Below, one piece after another: positions 45,473 through 57,390 of a stretch of DNA of 64,000 nt; the stretch's first letter is position 1; the number at the start of each line of letters is the position of its first letter. The notes under the pieces were generated by a model. The model worked only from the letters and a program-made list of their open reading frames with translations. It had not been told where the DNA came from and did not search any database. The position numbers were made by a program, and so were the translations under genes. The stretch is taken from positions 930,001 through 994,000 of the forward strand of contig OY821519.1 in assembly GCA_963682025.1 (NCBI GenBank). The letters run 5' to 3'. Origin of the DNA: Cordilura impudica (Eukaryota > Arthropoda > Insecta > Diptera > Scathophagidae).

Positions 45473-46249
45473 AAATATTTTGAAATAAAAGGAAACAAAG
45501 TTTGATTTTCAAATATTCATAAATTTAGTTACTTTCTTTGAAGTATTTTTTTATGATAATTTATTTATTTGAAAATTTCCTGTACAACAAGATTAAATCT
45601 TATAATTACAATATTGTTAGAGCCTTTAGGCTCTTATAAAATTATTTATTATAAATATTTTATTTTATTTAATTTAATATATTTTTAACACATAATATAC
45701 ATAAATTCTGTCATTCTGCAATTCTCCTCCATATGAACTATAACTATGCCAAATTTCACACTCCTCCGTGCGGGAATTTTGCTTAAAAACTGGTGGAAAG
45801 ATTTACCTTCACGTATTAATATTTTGATATAGAATTATATACATTTAAGTAATTTGCATTAAGTGCATTTTTCGCTCTTTTTTCTTTAAGAAAAGTGCAA
45901 TATTTATAAAAAGTTCGTTTTCTTTTTGAAAAACAGTACAAAAAGCGATCACTTTTACGTAACAGTATCAGTTATAATTCAGAAAACAACGTTAACAAAA
46001 ACATTACTTTTGCTTTGTACTTTTTTAAGAAAAACTCTGGAAATCTGTTCGGTACCTCAAAATTCTGTGAAAAAGAGAGATATATCTGTACATATTGTAT
46101 AGCTGGTTCTGTTGTTTATCGAATCAGCGATAATATTTAAAGGATTTATCGATAATTTTAAAATTTTATTTAAAATATAAAATATATATAAAATATAAAA
46201 TTGTGCTATATTTTACGAAAACTTACCCTTATGAGCTCCTAGGGTTAAA
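45473..46249. other. No recognised feature; short hairpin at about 45620
   Basis: AT-rich. A small perfect palindrome AGAGCCTTTAGGCTCT lies at about 45619-45634. Confidence 0.4.
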
Positions 46250-47512
46250 ATGATCGAAAATTGAGCAGTATTTGCAAAATATTTGAATTTTTTGACTTAT
46301 TCCTCCTATACTAGCTTGGGGTCATTTGTGGCGCCAAGTCCAAATGTGTTAATGGCGTCAAATTATAAAATCATCAAAATCATAAAAATCTGTCAAATAA
46401 GCACAATTTTTTTCCCAACTCATAGTTTACTATAACAACTAATTTATTTAAATATGCCAAAACTCATAGTTTGGCCTCGGCAAGGAATGGGTTCAATTTA
46501 TTCCAAATTTTTAGCATGGAAGACTTGCTCATTTGATTATTATATTTTAAGTGTCACATCTAAAAATGCAGCAGCACTATTTTTTTGATTTTTTTGAATA
46601 AATTGTCTTTCATTAACTTGTGGTCATATGCGACCGCAAGTCAAAAAGGGTTAATGAGGTCATATAGTTTTTTTCAGAGACCCTAGGCTATTAAGATAAA
46701 ATGTAACATTTAAAAGTAGAAAACTGATAAATTTTTTATACAAAGTATTTAAAAAGAGTACATTTACTGAATATTTCACAAAAAAAATCATTTTTCTCGA
46801 AATCCGCCAAAAAGTTCTTTGTAAAAAAAAATTCTGGCAGAAGAATTTACTAAAAAATTCACACAGTTAATCTCTCTAATATATATTTAACATAACTTTA
46901 AAGTGCCAGATTTATATTTAGAAATTTTGTTTAAGAAAATTTTTTAAAACTTAAAAAAGGAGTTTTCAAAATTTTATCAAAAAAATTTTCCACCTTTGGT
47001 CTCATTTTGCAATAGGTTAATAACGTGGTAAGACAACAATACTTCATATCTGAGTACTTATAGATATAGAGACCAAAAAAAAAAAAAAAATATGGCTTTA
47101 ATCAATTTGGTAAAGTTGAAAAAATTTGCATCAAATTTCATGACCTAGTGTTTTTTTGGCACAAAAGTGGTCTGGGGCATTTGCTATTTCTTGGCGAGTT
47201 TTTATTCGATTTTGAAGCTATATAGCTTTTTGAAGAGATAATTTAGTACTGATATGGATATATATAAGAAATTGTCGAAAAAATTAAACTATAGATAGAA
47301 ATTTTCGTAAAATTTGAAAAAAGTCATATTTTCCCCATATAAACACACTTGAAATTTTCCGTCGCGTTGAGGTATATCTAAATTTTTTTGATTGACCCAA
47401 AACGTTGTATTGCTCAGTTTTTTTTGCAATTCGCATATTTGTAGGGGCTGAGACTTCTGACACTTTTTTCCCCTCCATATAATGTAGGGCCACTCTAATG
47501 TACTCTTATAAA
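46250..47512 (-). mobile_element. Long-inverted-repeat transposon, copy 2 (one arm plus interior)
   Basis: 46290-46680 matches the interior of the element at 7517-11909, and 46680-47512 is a continuous right arm (CCTAGGCTATTAAGATAAAA ... GGCATTTGCTATTTCTTGGC ... CATATAAACACACTTGAAAT ... GGCCACTCTAATGTA). It lacks the 2-kb transposase segment found in copy 1 and lacks a left arm. The outer 100 bp differ from copy 1 (GTGTCAGAAGTCTCAGCCCC), so it belongs to another subfamily. Confidence 0.75.
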
Positions 47513-47986
47513 GAATGTTATATATTTTCGGATTGATAATAACTATGTTTGCTGGGAATTCACGTGACATTTATTTTTACTCCCTCCATGTTATTTACTG
47601 ACAATCTAAACTGTTTTGATATTATCATTACTTGGTAAAGAGTTAGTTGTTGCCTCGTTGAGCTGTTATGCCTTGTACTTATGTGCGTGTGTGTGCTTTT
47701 TGTCTACCATTGAAAATGTTACCACTTTTGCGGTTTTACAATGAGCATACACGGAAAGTGAGAGTGAGTTTTTGTTAAGTTTTAATAATTTATATAATGG
47801 GTTGCTTAAAAGTTTTTAAAGTTTTTTTTTTGAATTATGTTAATATTCATGTTGTGATTATAATAACAATAATAATCATGATTGTATTGTTTTTGTTGCT
47901 TTTATTATTATTTTGCTTAGATTTAAAGTTGCCAATGTCGGCTTTTGAATTGCTATGTAGCTGATTTTTCTTCGTTTAAACCGATT
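47513..47986. other. No recognised feature
   Basis: AT-rich, with AATAACAATAATAATCATGA-type simple sequence at about 47860-47900. Confidence 0.4.
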
Positions 47987-49160
47987 TTTGATGTGTAAAC
48001 ATCTATACGCGCAGGGGGGTAAAAATCTATTTCACAATACAATCACAGAAACAGCGTAAGATGTGGCTTATGATTGTATTGGTGAAAAAATTATGATATA
48101 CAATAACCTTTTCGTCGCTGTTTTCTGCATTATATTTCTTCACTGGTTATAATCATTTATAATTAATTTCTTCAATTACTTAAAAGTTTTCTTAACGTTA
48201 TAATTTATTCCATATAAATAACACAATTAACATTGCATATAATATTAATGCTAATCAAACATAAATAAAAATAAAAAATAAAAGAATGAAAGGAAGTGTT
48301 TGGAGATAAAATGAAGGCACAATTCATTGGGAAGTGTTTGGAGACAAAATGAAGGCACGATTTCATTAGGAAGTGTGTCGATCGATATTAAATAAGGGAC
48401 CGAATAGCGTTATAAAAACGTTTTGGAAAATGAATAATCAAAAATAAAAAATGAAAAAAAAAAATTTAAAATAAAAAAATAAAACAAAAATTAAAAATTA
48501 AAAAAGAAAAGGTAAAAAATGAAAAATGAAAAACAAAAAATTTAAAATGAAAAATTCAAAATGAAAAATGAGAAATGAAATATGAAAAATTAAAAATTCT
48601 TAACGTTATAATTTATTCCATATAAATAACACAATTAACATTGCATATAATATTAATGCTAATCAAACATAAATAAAAATAAAAAATAAAAGAATGAAAG
48701 GAAGTGTTTGGAGATAAAATGAAGGCACAATTCATTGGGAAGTGTTTGGAGACAAAATGAAGGCACGATTTCATTAGGAAGTGTGTCGATCGATATTAAA
48801 TAAGGGACCGAATAGCGTTATAAAAACGTTTTGGAAAATGAATAATCAAAAATAAAAAATGAAAAAAAAAAATTTAAAATAAAAAAATAAAACAAAAATT
48901 AAAAATTAAAAAAGAAAAGGTAAAAAATTAAAAATGAAAAATAAAAAATAAAAAATAAAAAATTAAAAATGAAAAATAAGAAATGAAGAACGAAAAATGA
49001 AACAATAAAAATTAACCAGTTGAAATAATAAATAATAATAAATGTTTTTCTATTAGCAGAGCCCCTGCAGTTGTTTGCTATAAGTGATATATAGATGACG
49101 CTTTCTGTTTGTTTTTAAAAAAGTGCCATAAAAAAATCTTTAATTACTAGATGTGATACA
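47987..49160 (+). mobile_element. CAGGGG-type short repeat, copy 3, enlarged by internal duplication
   Basis: The left part (47987-48112: TTTTGATGTGTAAACATCTA, TACGCGCAGGGGGGTAAAAA) and the right part (49040-49160: CAGTTGTTTGCTATAAGTGA, AGTGCCATAAAAAAATCTTT, AATTACTAGATGTGATAC) match copies 1 and 2. The 900-base interior consists of a duplicated block and AAAAATG-like arrays. Confidence 0.55.
48190..49010 (+). repeat. 408-bp-period tandem duplication with AAAAATG-like arrays
   Basis: The block starting CTTAACGTTATAATTTATTC at 48191 recurs at 48599. The first 330 bases of the two copies are essentially identical, including GGAAGTGTTTGGAGATAAAA and GTGTGTCGATCGATATTAAA. Each copy itself contains a shorter direct repeat of AGGAAGTGTTTGGAGAYAAAATGAAGGCAC type. 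The tails are AAAAATGAAAAATAAAAAAT arrays. Confidence 0.9.
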
Positions 49161-49650
49161 AAAAAGAATGAAACAATAATACCTAGGATGCGATACTTTT
49201 TTTCTAGTATGTCTTGTCGAGTACAACAAGGCATTGTCCTTGAAATTTGCGAAATACTTCCAAAATCTTGATTTACGGGTAAAAACCCGGGTTTCGGCAC
49301 TTTTTTTTTAACTATAAGCCCGTAACTTTGTTGAACATCAACATCAATATTGAGACATCTGTGCGTATTCCTCCAGAAAAATTATTAAAAAAATTCCCTA
49401 TTTTTCAACTTTGAAGATGTTTTTATGCGTTTCGTTATTTAGGAACCGTATAATGTATGAATTTGTTATAAAAGGTATGTTCTATGAGTAAACAAACACG
49501 AAAATTGTTCGTCAAGAATTTAAGCTCTAATGATGTGATATATGGGGGTCCTGGAATAGTGGTTGAATATGAAAAGCCCAACATTTCCTTATTTGGGGTG
49601 GGGGGAACAACCATTAAAGTTTTATATATTAAAATGAAAATAAAATTGGG
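49161..49650. other. No recognised feature
   Basis: AT-rich DNA. A 65-codon frame at 49484 has no recognisable domain. Confidence 0.35.
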
Positions 49651-49654
49651 AGTT

Positions 49655-50277
49655 TTATATAAAATCAAAAGTATTTCTTAATAATTTGTTATTTAGGTTA
49701 AAAAATATAGAGCGCGATTTAGACCCTTGGCCTAGGGCGCCAGAAATATTCGGACAGGCGCTGATTCCCGTTAGATGATCTTTTACTATATAAATTCGAC
49801 CCATTTCTTGGCCTGAAAAGCAAACCCTATACCATAATATTGCCACCACCAAACAGTTTTATTTGTATATTTTGGGTCTACTCTTTTTTCCTTAAATTAA
49901 ACTTGGCCGCATCTGAAAGGAAACCAGTATTCCAATTGCATCTTCACGAGTTATTTCATGAGTAGTTTATCAAAATTTATGCGAGCCAGACGTTTTCTCT
50001 CTAATATCAGTGTTTTCTTCACACGACGATAACAACCAAGATCTACCTCATTTGCTCGTCGAGCACATATTTTTAGTTTCAGCTTGCTAATGACCCCTTT
50101 ATGTAGCATTTTTGGAAATTTTTTTAATCCTCTTGATATTAAATTATTCTGCCTTTGACACATTTTACGATATTTCTTGATAATTTTTGAAATTAGGGAC
50201 TTATTCATAAAATATTTCTCACAAATTTTCTTTTGCCAAAGACCAGCAGTAAAATTAACTATTATTCTGCTCTTCAC
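49655..50277 (-). pseudogene. Tc1-type transposase relic
   Basis: Minus strand from 50277: MKSRIIVNFTAGLWQKKICE, NKSLISKIIKKYRKMC (first helix-turn-helix), then VISKLKLKICARRANEVDLG, CYRRVKKTLILERKRLARIN (the linker RR.KK.L...R.ARL.FA). After a frame change: DPKYTNKTV, then ILWYRVCFSGQEMGRIYIVK (normally GGGS.MVWGCFS..G.G.I) and DHLTGISACPNI. The first catalytic DES block and the C-terminal third are missing or scrambled. Order and spacing are those of Tc1-like transposases. Inactive. Confidence 0.75.
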
Positions 50278-50316
50278 AAAACATTATTCTTACCATTATT
50301 TTATAATAATTAATTA

Positions 50317-50650
50317 TCATTAATATTAATAGGCTAGGCGATTTCTTGTGACCGGTGTTTTGTTCTACCGTTTTATCCCGATTTTGACCAAACGTATATT
50401 ATTTGAAAGTTATTTCTTTTTCCCCGTTTTGTAGATTTAAATTGCATTTAAATTTGCTACTAACACATACATAAAATTATACATATGCTATGTGTGTTTT
50501 ATTAAATTTGTTAATGTGTTTCTTAATGAGTTTGTTATCTTCATTTACAATAATAATAAACCAGAACAGTGTTGGTTTGTAAATTGGCTAAGTTGAAAAA
50601 TAAAGCTGCCTAGAAATTGCACTCGAATTTCGAGCGCTGGAATCTGCTAG
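50317..50650 (+). mobile_element. Short non-autonomous Helitron (TAGGCGA family), copy d
   Basis: Starts TCATTAATATTAATAGGCTA, then GGCGATTTCTTGTGACCG, and ends CGAGCGCTGGAATCTGCTAG, with host A before and T after. Closest to copy c. Non-coding. Confidence 0.7.
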
Positions 50651-51059
50651 TAAGATTAAGACATTAAAAAATACAATTGTGTTTTAAAAACAGTTGAAAA
50701 AAACGTCAATAACTATAAATATTTAAATAACGATAAAGATTATATACATCTCTTTCATATCACCTTCTACTTTTATTGTTTAAATCAACTCTGATACAGA
50801 AGTTAAAAAGTTTCCATTGTTTTGCCATCACTAAAAATATACTTTCCATAGAGAACGCAGAAACGCGTGATATAGTTTAAATAATATATATGTTTATAAT
50901 TTTAGGATTTAAATAACAATATAGACAATTCAAAATTATGTAAAAGTTTCCAATGTATTGTCACCCACTGTTCTTACTCGTATATTAGTAGAAATCTTAC
51001 ATCACTACTCGATAGCTAAGTGGCTGAAAATTGTTTGTAATTTGTCAAAATTCTGTAAC
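50651..51059. other. No recognised feature
   Basis: AT-rich DNA between the small Helitron and the RAG1/Transib-like relic. Confidence 0.35.
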
Positions 51060-53725
51060 TTTTGAACCGATCAAAATATTTTAGTAATTTTTTTTAATGG
51101 ATAGCTATTTAGTTGAGCTTGAGTTAGTTATAATTTTATTAAAATTGATTGAGTACTTTTAAAGGCATTCTAGGTCAAAGTTGAACTTATAATTTTTTTA
51201 AGTTTTAGCGTGTGGTTTTTCAAAAATGTCATATATGGATTTTAGTAATATATATTCAGCCCTGTTCTTGAAACGTTGTTATTTGAATAAGAGTGAATTT
51301 AAAATCACATGAAATTGAAATTTTGGGTTTCTTGAAACCACTTTTATTTATTTAATGGAAACATATGTTTGAGTTAAGAACCATATGTTTGAGTTAAGAA
51401 CATATGTTATCTAGAAATCGAGGTGCCATATGGTTCTTTATTCAGTTTCACAAAAAACTTTTAAGTATTAAAATGACTTTTCTATTTTTAAAAAGTTAGG
51501 CATCACCAAAAAAAATTTCGATATTCAAATAAATTCGATTTGACTGGCATCACTACTGTTTCGTACATATGCATATGATAGCTAGTTTAATAAGAATTTA
51601 TACTGTGATAATTTTTTTTTAAATTATATTTTTTACATTTGTTTTGTTAAATATTATTTGTGTTTTATGTTGTGTAAAATTAAATGTGTGTTGTTTTTTT
51701 TTTTTACTATATATGTGAATAATTGACGAAAAGATTATATCTAATAAAATATCCCAGATGATGTTGGGAATCTCCAACGAAACGTCGGAAAAAACTATGG
51801 AATAATCATTTTATTTACATACATAAATACGTGACCTTGATTTGCAATAATTAGTGCATAAAGAATCTATGTTATAATTGAAAAAATTATAATGGAAAAT
51901 AGATTGTGTAAATAAAAAGTTTTTATTATAGTTATAGAACAACATCATCGCAAAAAGTGTGTTTTATTAACATCGACCACTTATTACGAGTTTTTTTTTT
52001 TTAAATCAGCACAAAATGTGGACGTTTTTTAAAATGGTTTCTTTTTTCATAAAATTAATGTCTAATTTTTAATATAATGACAAGGTTCAATAAAAAACAT
52101 GTTAGAGTTTAAATATCAATTAGTTTTTTTTATCTCTTAAGACCTGCTTAGTAGAAAAAAGGGCATTTGTTTTGATTCCACAAACCCTTTTCTATGTGAA
52201 TTAAAACGGGAAAAAATATTCTTATTGAAATTAGAGAACAGCAAAAAACTCGTAGATTTAAGAATTTTTTCATTTACGAGTTTTTTTTTGTGAAAGTGGT
52301 TTCAAGAACAGGGGTGATTATAAACATTTTTGGTAATAATGGGATTTTCGTTTAAAGTTTACACTCAAAACAATTTTTACACTCAAAAAAAATTTTTTGC
52401 TGACAAATTTGCAAATTTGTTTACACTCACAGAATATTTACACTTAAAAAGTCTTGGTAGTACTGCAGAAAGATTTATTATTTTTTGCTGTCGAATTTGT
52501 TAATTCTAGCAAAATAAATCTGCTGAACATTAGTGCAATGATTCTGATTATTTTTTTTTAAATTTTGATATGAAAATATGGGTTTTTATTTTTTGAATCA
52601 ATTATATTTATTAAAACATTTCATACCTTTTAAAAATAAAAACTGCAATAGATTTTAATAGCTTTTGTAACAATGGGAGGTTCTATTTATTATTATTTTT
52701 TACTAAAATAACAATAAAGGAATTTATAATTATTATTCATTTGATTCAAATATTGATTGCAAATATTCCATATTTTGGTCTGTGCTATTTCTGTTTTTTA
52801 GTAGTTTTTTGACATCTTCAGCTAAATCCCGATGTTCCACTTTCCATTGATTTCGAATACTGGAGATGAACGGATCTGACGTTGTCAATAATATATTAAA
52901 TAAATCATTTTTGGAATTTTGTGAAATTTCTACATGGGTACTTGGTTGTATATATTTTTGCAGTTTCCTTAGTACAATCTCCAATTTTTCAAGAGTCAAT
53001 TTCTTAATCTCCTCCTGTTATTTCAGATGCTGTCTATGGATCTGAAAAGAATATAATCCAAATTATATACATCAGTATTTTCTAATGATTTTGTCTGGTT
53101 TATTTGGCTTAATATTGCTTGGCATATGATGCAGCTGGATGCAGCCTTCGTGTTAGTCAAAGCCTGGCCCACTTTTCCATCTATCAATATCAGCATTAAT
53201 TGGTAGCTTACTTCAATTTGCTGCCCATCTAACTGTAATCGTAATGGCTATAGTGTTGCAATTTGGGCCTCGATATCAGTAACTTCTTTATTAATGACAT
53301 CATGTGTTTCTTTTTTGAATTCAAATTTGATTGGCCTGCAGTATTTCGTAGAAGATGGTCTATAATTTTTCCAAATATCCTTTGTTTGCGTTGTACTAGT
53401 CGAAGGCTCTGAATCTTCCAAAATTTTTTTCAATCGCAATGGTACAAATGAACATATTTGAGTCCAAAATATTTTCACATACTATTGTTTGTATTGTTTT
53501 TGTCCGGAGGAACCATCACATCCCCATTTACAAAAAAGAATTAACTTTGTGTTGACATTCTTACTCACAAATATATAAAAATGGTTGTGTGTTTTGTAAG
53601 CAGATATCATTACTGGTAATAGAAAAAATAATGACTATTATAAGCTATAAAATACCTAAGACACAAATTAACCACACCCTTGTATACTTATAGGGCTGTT
53701 TAAGTTACCGTAATTTGAATGTTTT
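51060..53725 (-). pseudogene. Transib/RAG1-like transposon relic, copy 2, with nested element
   Basis: Reading the minus strand: KYFGLKYVHFVPLRLKKILE-like text near 53478-53420, EDSEPSTSTTQTKDIWKN, YRPSSTKYCRPIKFEFKKET, VTDIEAQIA, EVSYQL, DGKVGQALTNTKAASSCIIC, then after a deletion the frame 52999-52733: LEKLEIVLRKLQKYIQPSTH, NDLFNILLTTSDPFISSIRN, VEHRDLAEDVKKLLKNRNST, ending YLQSIFESNE. Copy 1 at 32405-33990 has the same parts and the same deletion, so both descend from one deleted parent. The C-terminal TSDP block and the upstream C.IC zinc-binding-like block support a Transib/RAG1-like source. A 1.06-kb element (51259-52317) is inserted in its 3' non-coding part. Confidence 0.5.
51259..52317. 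mobile_element. 1.06-kb element with CCCTGTTCTTGAAAC inverted ends
   Basis: Left CCCTGTTCTTGAAACGTT; right, other strand, CCCCTGTTCTTGAAACCAC. It interrupts sequence that is continuous in Transib-like copy 1. Within it, ACCATATGTTTGAGTTAAGA is duplicated in tandem (about 51365-51400), and TCTAATAAAATATCCCAGAT, GATGTTGGGAATCTCCAACG is less AT-rich. No protein is recognised. The end sequence resembles the CCCTGTTTCC ends of the hairpin MITE at 45353. Confidence 0.55.
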
Positions 53726-53795
53726 TTGAGTAATTTTAGTAAAATTAAAAAAGTGTACTACCCGCGGGTCGTCGCGGATGCAAAAGTATATATAC

Positions 53796-54461
53796 TAGGG
53801 CGGGCCGATTTAAAAATCGCCCAAGTGACAAGGAAAATCATATTCTAGGGATCAAAAACTTTGCCCAAGGAACCATACCTATAAAACGAATCCTGATGTC
53901 CCGACTATTGACCTGTCTGTCTGTCTGTCTCACTTTGACCCATATAGAGTGCCTCTATCGAGTCCAAATGTATGATCGACCTCCACTAACTTTAGAGGGT
54001 CGACCCAACCATGCCAGTGGCACACCCCCTGGGGGGTTCCCCATACAAACATTTAAAAAAATCACCATTTTTGTTTAGAATTGCGCTGACTATGTTTAAT
54101 TTAATATTAAAATTAACACTCATACGTATACGTATCTTCTACTCTGCTAATAAATAATAATCATACGCCTTGACTATGTTATATTATTCAAAAAGATTGA
54201 TCGGATGACTGACTCTGCGTGACTCTGCGTGACTACCCCAAAATTAATCTGTAGTCACAAGAAGACTATGGGCCAAGTTTCAGATCAATTGCTTAAGGGG
54301 GAATGGGGTTGCCCCATGGCAGACAGATAGACATACAGACAGGTCAAAAGTCGGGACATCAGAATTCGTTTTAGAGGTATGGCTCCTTGGGCAAAGTTTC
54401 TTATTTTGATCGCTAGAATATGATTTTCCTTGTCACTTGAGCGATTTTTTTTGCCTCCCTA
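53796..54461. mobile_element. Palindromic element of about 665 bp (TAGGGCGGG ends)
   Basis: The left end (TAGGGCGGGCCGATTT, AAATCGCCCAAGTGACAAGG, AAAATCATATTCTAGGGATC, TTTGCCCAAGGAACCATACC) is repeated inverted at the right (GGTATGGCTCCTTGGGCAAA ... CCTTGTCACTTGAGCGATTT ... TTGCCTCCCTA). CTGTCTGTCTGTCTC and its inverse GACAGACAGATAGACATACA flank the middle. The middle contains GCGTGACTCTGCGTGACTAC and CCAAGTTTCAGATCAATTGC, which relate it to the satellite at 56020-57020. Confidence 0.7.
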
Positions 54462-56019
54462 CAAATAGGACGGTTAAATAGGACATTTTCACCTTTCTCT
54501 TTACGTTTCTTGTTTCTTTTTGTTCCCTAGAAGTTCCACTTAAGTTAAAATTTGACAAAAATATAGTAGTTTAATAAATATTTCAGAACACCCCTGATAT
54601 TAAACGGTAGCAAAAAAAAAAGGACCGCAGGTCATTGTCGATGATAAAAAACAAAAAAAAAATCACCTTTTTCTGAAATTGAAAAACCAGTTGAATTTGA
54701 CAGCATGCCTAGTCCACATTAGCAATAGTTTAACTTAATTTAACGGCGTTAAAATTTTAAAAATCGGTTAAAAAAAAAATTTGACTTTTGCCCAATGAAA
54801 TCAAAATTTCAGTCACAGTGCAACGATTCTTTAACATCATTAACTCAGAGCAACCAAAGGTCATGCTGCTAAATTTAAAATGTTTTTGTTTTTTGCTTTT
54901 TATCGACACGTATTCGTATGCAGAAGGTGTTAAACCGCAAATCGACAATTAATAATTAATGCTTCAATTCACTTTAGAATATCGTCATTATTACGGTACG
55001 AGTATACTCGTATATGTATGTATGAACAACAACATATCGTACATATAAATATCTCAATACGAGTAAATATAAGAGTGCGTGTGTGCGTATGCATCAGCCG
55101 ACATCTTCTATACATACGAGAAATATACAGTTTTTCCAAATAACGAGCCTCATAAATTTACTGCAAGTTCATGGGTACTTGTGTTAACTAACGTCTGCTT
55201 TAATAAATTCAGAATTAAACGGATGTTGCTACTCTGTTATTATTGGGCTGAAAGAAAAACATACCATGAGATCTTTTAGGTTTAAAATTTGTGGCGTATC
55301 ATGCTATGGTGAGTGGGTGGGTGTTTGTTATTGTTGGTGTTTAACATGTGTGACACTAATTTTTTATGAAAATAATTTTTATTAAATATTATACTTATTC
55401 ATATAAACTCGTATGTACATTGCGATTTCATTCAACAAAACTACCAGGCCACCAAACTAAAAATGAAATACAGTGCAACTAATAGAATTTTAGCGAGACA
55501 CAAAAATTTAGTTTGTTAGATTTTTGACGTCCTATTTAGACATATTGCAATTAAGATTGTAATTAATATGCTATTTTTGATTTTGTTTTCAAAGGTGCGT
55601 TATAGAGTAGAATAAAGCATATATTTCTAAAAATTCATAACTACACTTTATTTTTAATTGGACCTGTTTCTGGTATTTCAGCGTTCATCAGCGATTTATT
55701 AAACATTGTGATAATTGTTATGGTATAATTGCATAGACTGTTTCTATTTGGAGTTTTACTGAATACTACTTAGGGCGTTCGTGAGGTTTGTTCCTGCGTC
55801 TATCTCACATACACTCGTACTTGCACTTTTTTGCTCATACGCTTTAACACACTCACTTAAAGTCAGACCTACGAGCAGTGTGGTTAAAATTCAGTTTTCA
55901 TACCATACAGATTTAAGTTGTTGCGAAATCCGAGTCACAAATTTGTTATGGTAAACTATTTTCAGTTGAAAGTCATATCGTCAAAATATATTTTTTAAAC
56001 TCTTTCTTTTAACTCATAC
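54462..56019. other. No recognised gene; simple tracts near 54990-55060
   Basis: AT-rich DNA with TACGAGTATACTCGTATATG, TATGTATGAACAACAACATA-type simple sequence. No domain is seen on either strand. Confidence 0.4.
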
Positions 56020-57020
56020 TCTGTGTCTGTCAGTCTGTCTGTCTGCCATGGGTGGACCCCATTCCCCCTTATCCAATTAATCTGAAACTTGGCCCATAGT
56101 CTTATCGTGACTACAGAATATTTTGGGGTGGTCACGCACAGTTACATGTGGTCACGCACAGTCACGGAGTGATCTAAATAACAATTCCCCTCATCCGATC
56201 GATCTCAAACTTGGTCCATACACTTGCTGTTAAAGAAGATTTACTTTGACTTAGTTACGCACAGTCACGCATGGTCACGCACAGTCACGGAGTGATCTAA
56301 ATAACATTTCCCCTCACCCGATCGATCTCAAACTTGGTCCATACACTTGCTGTGAAAAAAAGATTAACTTTGACTTAGTCACGCACAGTCACGCGTGGTC
56401 ACGCACAGTCACGGAGTGATCTCAATGTCATTTCCCCTCATCCGATCGATCTCAAACTTGGTCCATACACTTGCTGTGAAAAAAAATTAACTTTGACTTA
56501 GTCACGCGCAGTCACGCATGGTCACGCACAGTCACGGAGTGATCTAAATATCATTTCCCTTCATCCGATCGATCTGAAACTTGGTCGATATACTTGCTGT
56601 AAAGAAAGACCAACTTCAGCATAGTCACGCGCAGTCACACATAGTCACGCACAGTCACGGAGTGTTCTAAATGTCATTTACCCTCATCCGACCGATCTGA
56701 AACTTGGTCGATATACTTGCTGTAAAGAAAGATCAACTTCGACATAGTCACGCGCAGTCACGCATAGTCACGCACAGTCACGGAGTTATTTAAAACCCAT
56801 TTTCCTTTATCCGATCGATCTGAAACTTGGTCGATAGACTTGCTGTGAAAAAATATTTACTTTGACATAGTCACGTGTGGTCACGCATAGTCACGTATAG
56901 ATTAAAACCCCATTTTCCCTCATCCGATGGATCTGAAACTTTGTCCATAGACTTGTTGTGGCCAAAGATTAATTTTAAGATAGTCAAACACAGTCACGCA
57001 CAGTCACGGAGATATTCAAA
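56020..57020 (+). repeat. 123-bp satellite array with nested CACAGTCACG subrepeats
   Basis: About eight head-to-tail units with a regular 123-124 bp period (GTCACGGAGT at 56161, 56284, 56408, 56531, 56654, 56777, then two shorter units of 113 bp). Each unit is CTCATCCGATCGATCTGAAA, CTTGGTC.ATA.ACTTGCTGT followed by four or five GTCACGCAC/GCATG repeats of 10-11 bp. The array starts from a block (CTGTCTGTCTGCCATGGGTG) that is the inverse of part of the palindromic element at 53796-54461. Confidence 0.95.
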
Positions 57021-57390
57021 ACTCATATGCATAAGGAAATAAAGAGTTTTAATAAAAACTTTGCTTTTATGGGTTAGATTATTTTAAAGAAAGTTTTTTG
57101 AAGAGATTAAATCAAAATACATACTTAAATAAAATAAATTTAAAGGAAATAATAAATTAAAGTAAATTAAATTATAGACACAGAAAAATGATTCATTGCT
57201 CTATCTTATTATGGGAATGAGGATGCACTGTTGCCAAAATATATGAAGGTACTTTGAAAAAATTGCAACACAAAGCTCTGGAGAGCTGAGGCTTGATTTT
57301 GGTTAAAGTATATTTTTTTCTACATACATTAACATATTGAAATTTATTTGTACGACTCGGAACAGTCGAACGTTTTTTATTGCTGTTTGT
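57021..57390. other. No recognised feature
   Basis: AT-rich spacer between the satellite and DINE copy E. Confidence 0.4.

Noticed and set aside
56020..57020. CRISPR array
   Set aside because: The 123-bp units are repeated over their whole length, with no unique spacers, and the DNA is from an animal genome.
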